DNA of 64,000 nucleotides from Capra hircus (Eukaryota > Chordata > Mammalia > Artiodactyla > Bovidae): positions 54,057,345-54,121,344 of the forward strand of contig NC_030822.1 of assembly GCF_001704415.2 (NCBI RefSeq), written 5' to 3'. Position 1 is the first letter of the stretch. Each line of letters starts with the position of its first letter. The notes under the pieces are model-generated. The model was not told where the DNA came from and did no database searches. It saw nothing but the letters and a program-made list of their open reading frames with translations. The translations under genes and the position numbers were made by a program. Shown one piece after another: positions 62,571 through 64,000 of this stretch.

Positions 62571-63374
62571 CTCTAATTCATTTCTATTGACTAAAAAGAC
62601 TCTGGAAGTCAGAGAGTGATAAAAAATGTTGGCAGTAAAATGAGGGGGGATGAAGTAGAAAGCATCCAAGTAAACCTGAGTAGGGTCCAGTGCTGAGAAA
62701 GTCATCTGCTCGCTCGTAGGGTGGGGAAGGGGAAGGCCGCACCCGCTGGGTGAGCCAGGTCAGTGATTATGCTCCACGGTGGCAGCCCCCTCGCACCCTG
62801 GAAAGATGGTTGACCCTTCCCCGTGGATGAAAACCCCCTCGTGGACCAATGTGGAGTTAGCAAAGCTGAGAATGAGGCCCTCGCCCCCAGCAGGCCAACT
62901 GCCCTCCCATGGCAACTTGCCCGCAGGCCCTGTTGTTAAGTGGAAGTAGGTGGTCCCGGAGGATTTGGGTGAAGGGCCCGGACGCCTCATCACTGGAGTC
63001 ATCACAGGGAGCTGGTGGGATCCAGCTTAGAGCCGGGCTCTGCTGACAAAGGACAGGACAGGAGCATCACTGGAGACAGGCTGGCCTTCACGGAGGCAGA
63101 GTCTGGGAATTCCAGACTTCTGTGCATCCTACCCAGAGCCCAGGCAAGGACTCGGGGACCAGACAAGAACCCCAGGACCAGCCACCCTCTCTCTGTTCTA
63201 CAGTTCAGACAGGCCTCTCTCCCTAGCCATGTGGACACAGACTTTACTTTCTGAAAGCCACCCTACAGTACACCGCCATGTGTGGAGAGAAGAGCCCTGC
63301 CTGCTATAGAGACCACGAATCACAGCACCTTAATTAGTGGGGAGAGAGGCCAGGTACAAGCCCCTCAGCCCCAG
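62571..63374. other. unique GC-rich sequence with an open minus frame
   Basis: A minus-strand frame at 62760-63005 (81 codons) reads smoothly (for example SFANSTLVHEGVFIHGEG), but no family is recognised and neighbouring frames are also open. No further signals were seen. Confidence 0.4.
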
Positions 63375-63500
63375 TTGTGCACCAGCATCTCCAGCAAAAG
63401 CAGATGCCAGGACCCCACCGCAGCCTACAAACTCAAACTTTACAGGTAGAGCCAAGGCTTCCGAACTTTGAAAAGTGACCCTAATATGCAAAGATTGAGA
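63375..63500. mobile_element. possible MER20/MER5-type hAT remnant
   Basis: 'gtgcaccagcatctccagc', 'gatgccaggaccccaccg' and a closing 'agattgagaaccatta' recall the hAT-Charlie MER20/MER5 layout. Diverged. Confidence 0.45.
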
Positions 63501-63524
63501 ACCATTAGATCTATTATTTTAAAA

Positions 63525-63842
63525 CTCTTTATTTATTTTTGGCTGTGCTGGTCTTTGTTGCTGCGAGGGCATGTCGCTAGTTGTGGCAAGCAGGGGCTGT
63601 TATCTGGCTGTGGTCGCGGGCTTCTCACTATGCTGGCTTCTCCGGCTGTGGAGCACAGGCTCTGAGGCACACAGGCTTCCATGGTTGTGGCAGTTGCAGT
63701 CCCCGGACTCTGGAGCACAGGCTCAGTAGTGGTGCACAGACCTGGTTGCTCCCCGACGTGTGGGATCTTCTCGGATCAGGGATCGAACTCGTGTCTCCTA
63801 CCTTGGCAGATGGATTCACCACTGGGCCACCAGGAAAGCCCC
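63525..63842 (-). repeat. long CHR-type SINE
   Basis: The whole CHR element is present in reverse: 'tttatttttggctgtgctgg', 'gctagttgtggcaagcagg', 'gcttctccggctgtggagc', 'ggttgtggcagttgcagtcc', 'atcagggatcgaactcgtg' and 'ccaccaggaaagcccc'. This is the only copy here with the full tRNA-unrelated body. Confidence 0.93.
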
Positions 63843-64000
63843 AAGAACTACTGATTTAAAGTCAATCATCAGGTCCCCTGGAAGCCTTTCCCCTTTCAGG
63901 CAACTCATCATAACTGAGCTTCCCTTGAAACCCCATTGGCTCACATGGACCTGGGCCCCTGCGGTTTCATGTGGCCAGGTCTGCCGGGCCAGGCCTCCCC

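Overview
This window is nuclear DNA from a ruminant, most likely a bovid (cattle, sheep or goat group). The evidence is the mixture of interspersed repeats. Bov-tA/Bov-A SINEs and a BovB (RTE) LINE tail are ruminant-specific. CHR-type tRNA-Glu SINEs are shared by whales, hippos and ruminants. L1 3' ends of cetartiodactyl type and a bovine-type mariner remnant are also present. Below these lies an older mammalian layer of MIR, MIR3/Ther-2, L2, L3/CR1, hAT-Charlie and Tigger remnants. All family names come from my memory of the consensus sequences, not from a search. Boundaries without target-site duplications (TSDs) are good to about 10-30 bp.

I found no protein-coding gene, rRNA, functional tRNA, CRISPR array or viral LTR that I can support. 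Nearly all open reading frames are short and fall inside SINEs, GC-rich unique DNA or L1 tails. The segment is best read as intergenic or deep-intronic DNA. Repeats that I can name cover roughly 30 % by my hand boundaries. The rest is unique sequence, in which several AT-balanced, CpG-retaining blocks look like conserved non-coding (possible enhancer) elements. That reading is by eye only.

Layout. 1-7.7 kb: nested old and young repeats (MIR holding CHR and Bov-tA copies; an L1 holding a Bov-A copy), a CT-rich tract, an exact 53-bp tandem duplication. 7.7-11.3 kb: GC-rich unique DNA, a long L2 and an old L1. 11.3-15.3 kb: a dense Bov-tA cluster. 15.3-23 kb: unique DNA, an L1-in-L1-in-MIR nest, a TG microsatellite, an L3 fragment and an AT-rich conserved-looking block. 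23-25.2 kb: old L1 with an inverted piece. 25.2-29.3 kb: unique DNA with a possible decayed retrocopy. 29.3-35.2 kb: L2, L1, BovB and Bov-tA. 35.2-44.2 kb: mostly unique DNA with MIRs, a 74-bp Tigger remnant, a candidate short coding exon and several conserved-looking blocks. 44.2-51 kb: a 74-bp mariner remnant, an L1 tail, an inverted MIR pair and conserved-looking blocks. 51-64 kb: old SINEs and L2, an L1 tail, a 37-bp tandem duplication, a candidate minus-strand exon and a full CHR copy at the end.

The most useful items to check are the candidate exons (42016-42178 plus; 62263-62378 minus), the possible retrocopy (25150-25600), the tandem duplications, and the conserved-looking blocks. No new biological system is evident.
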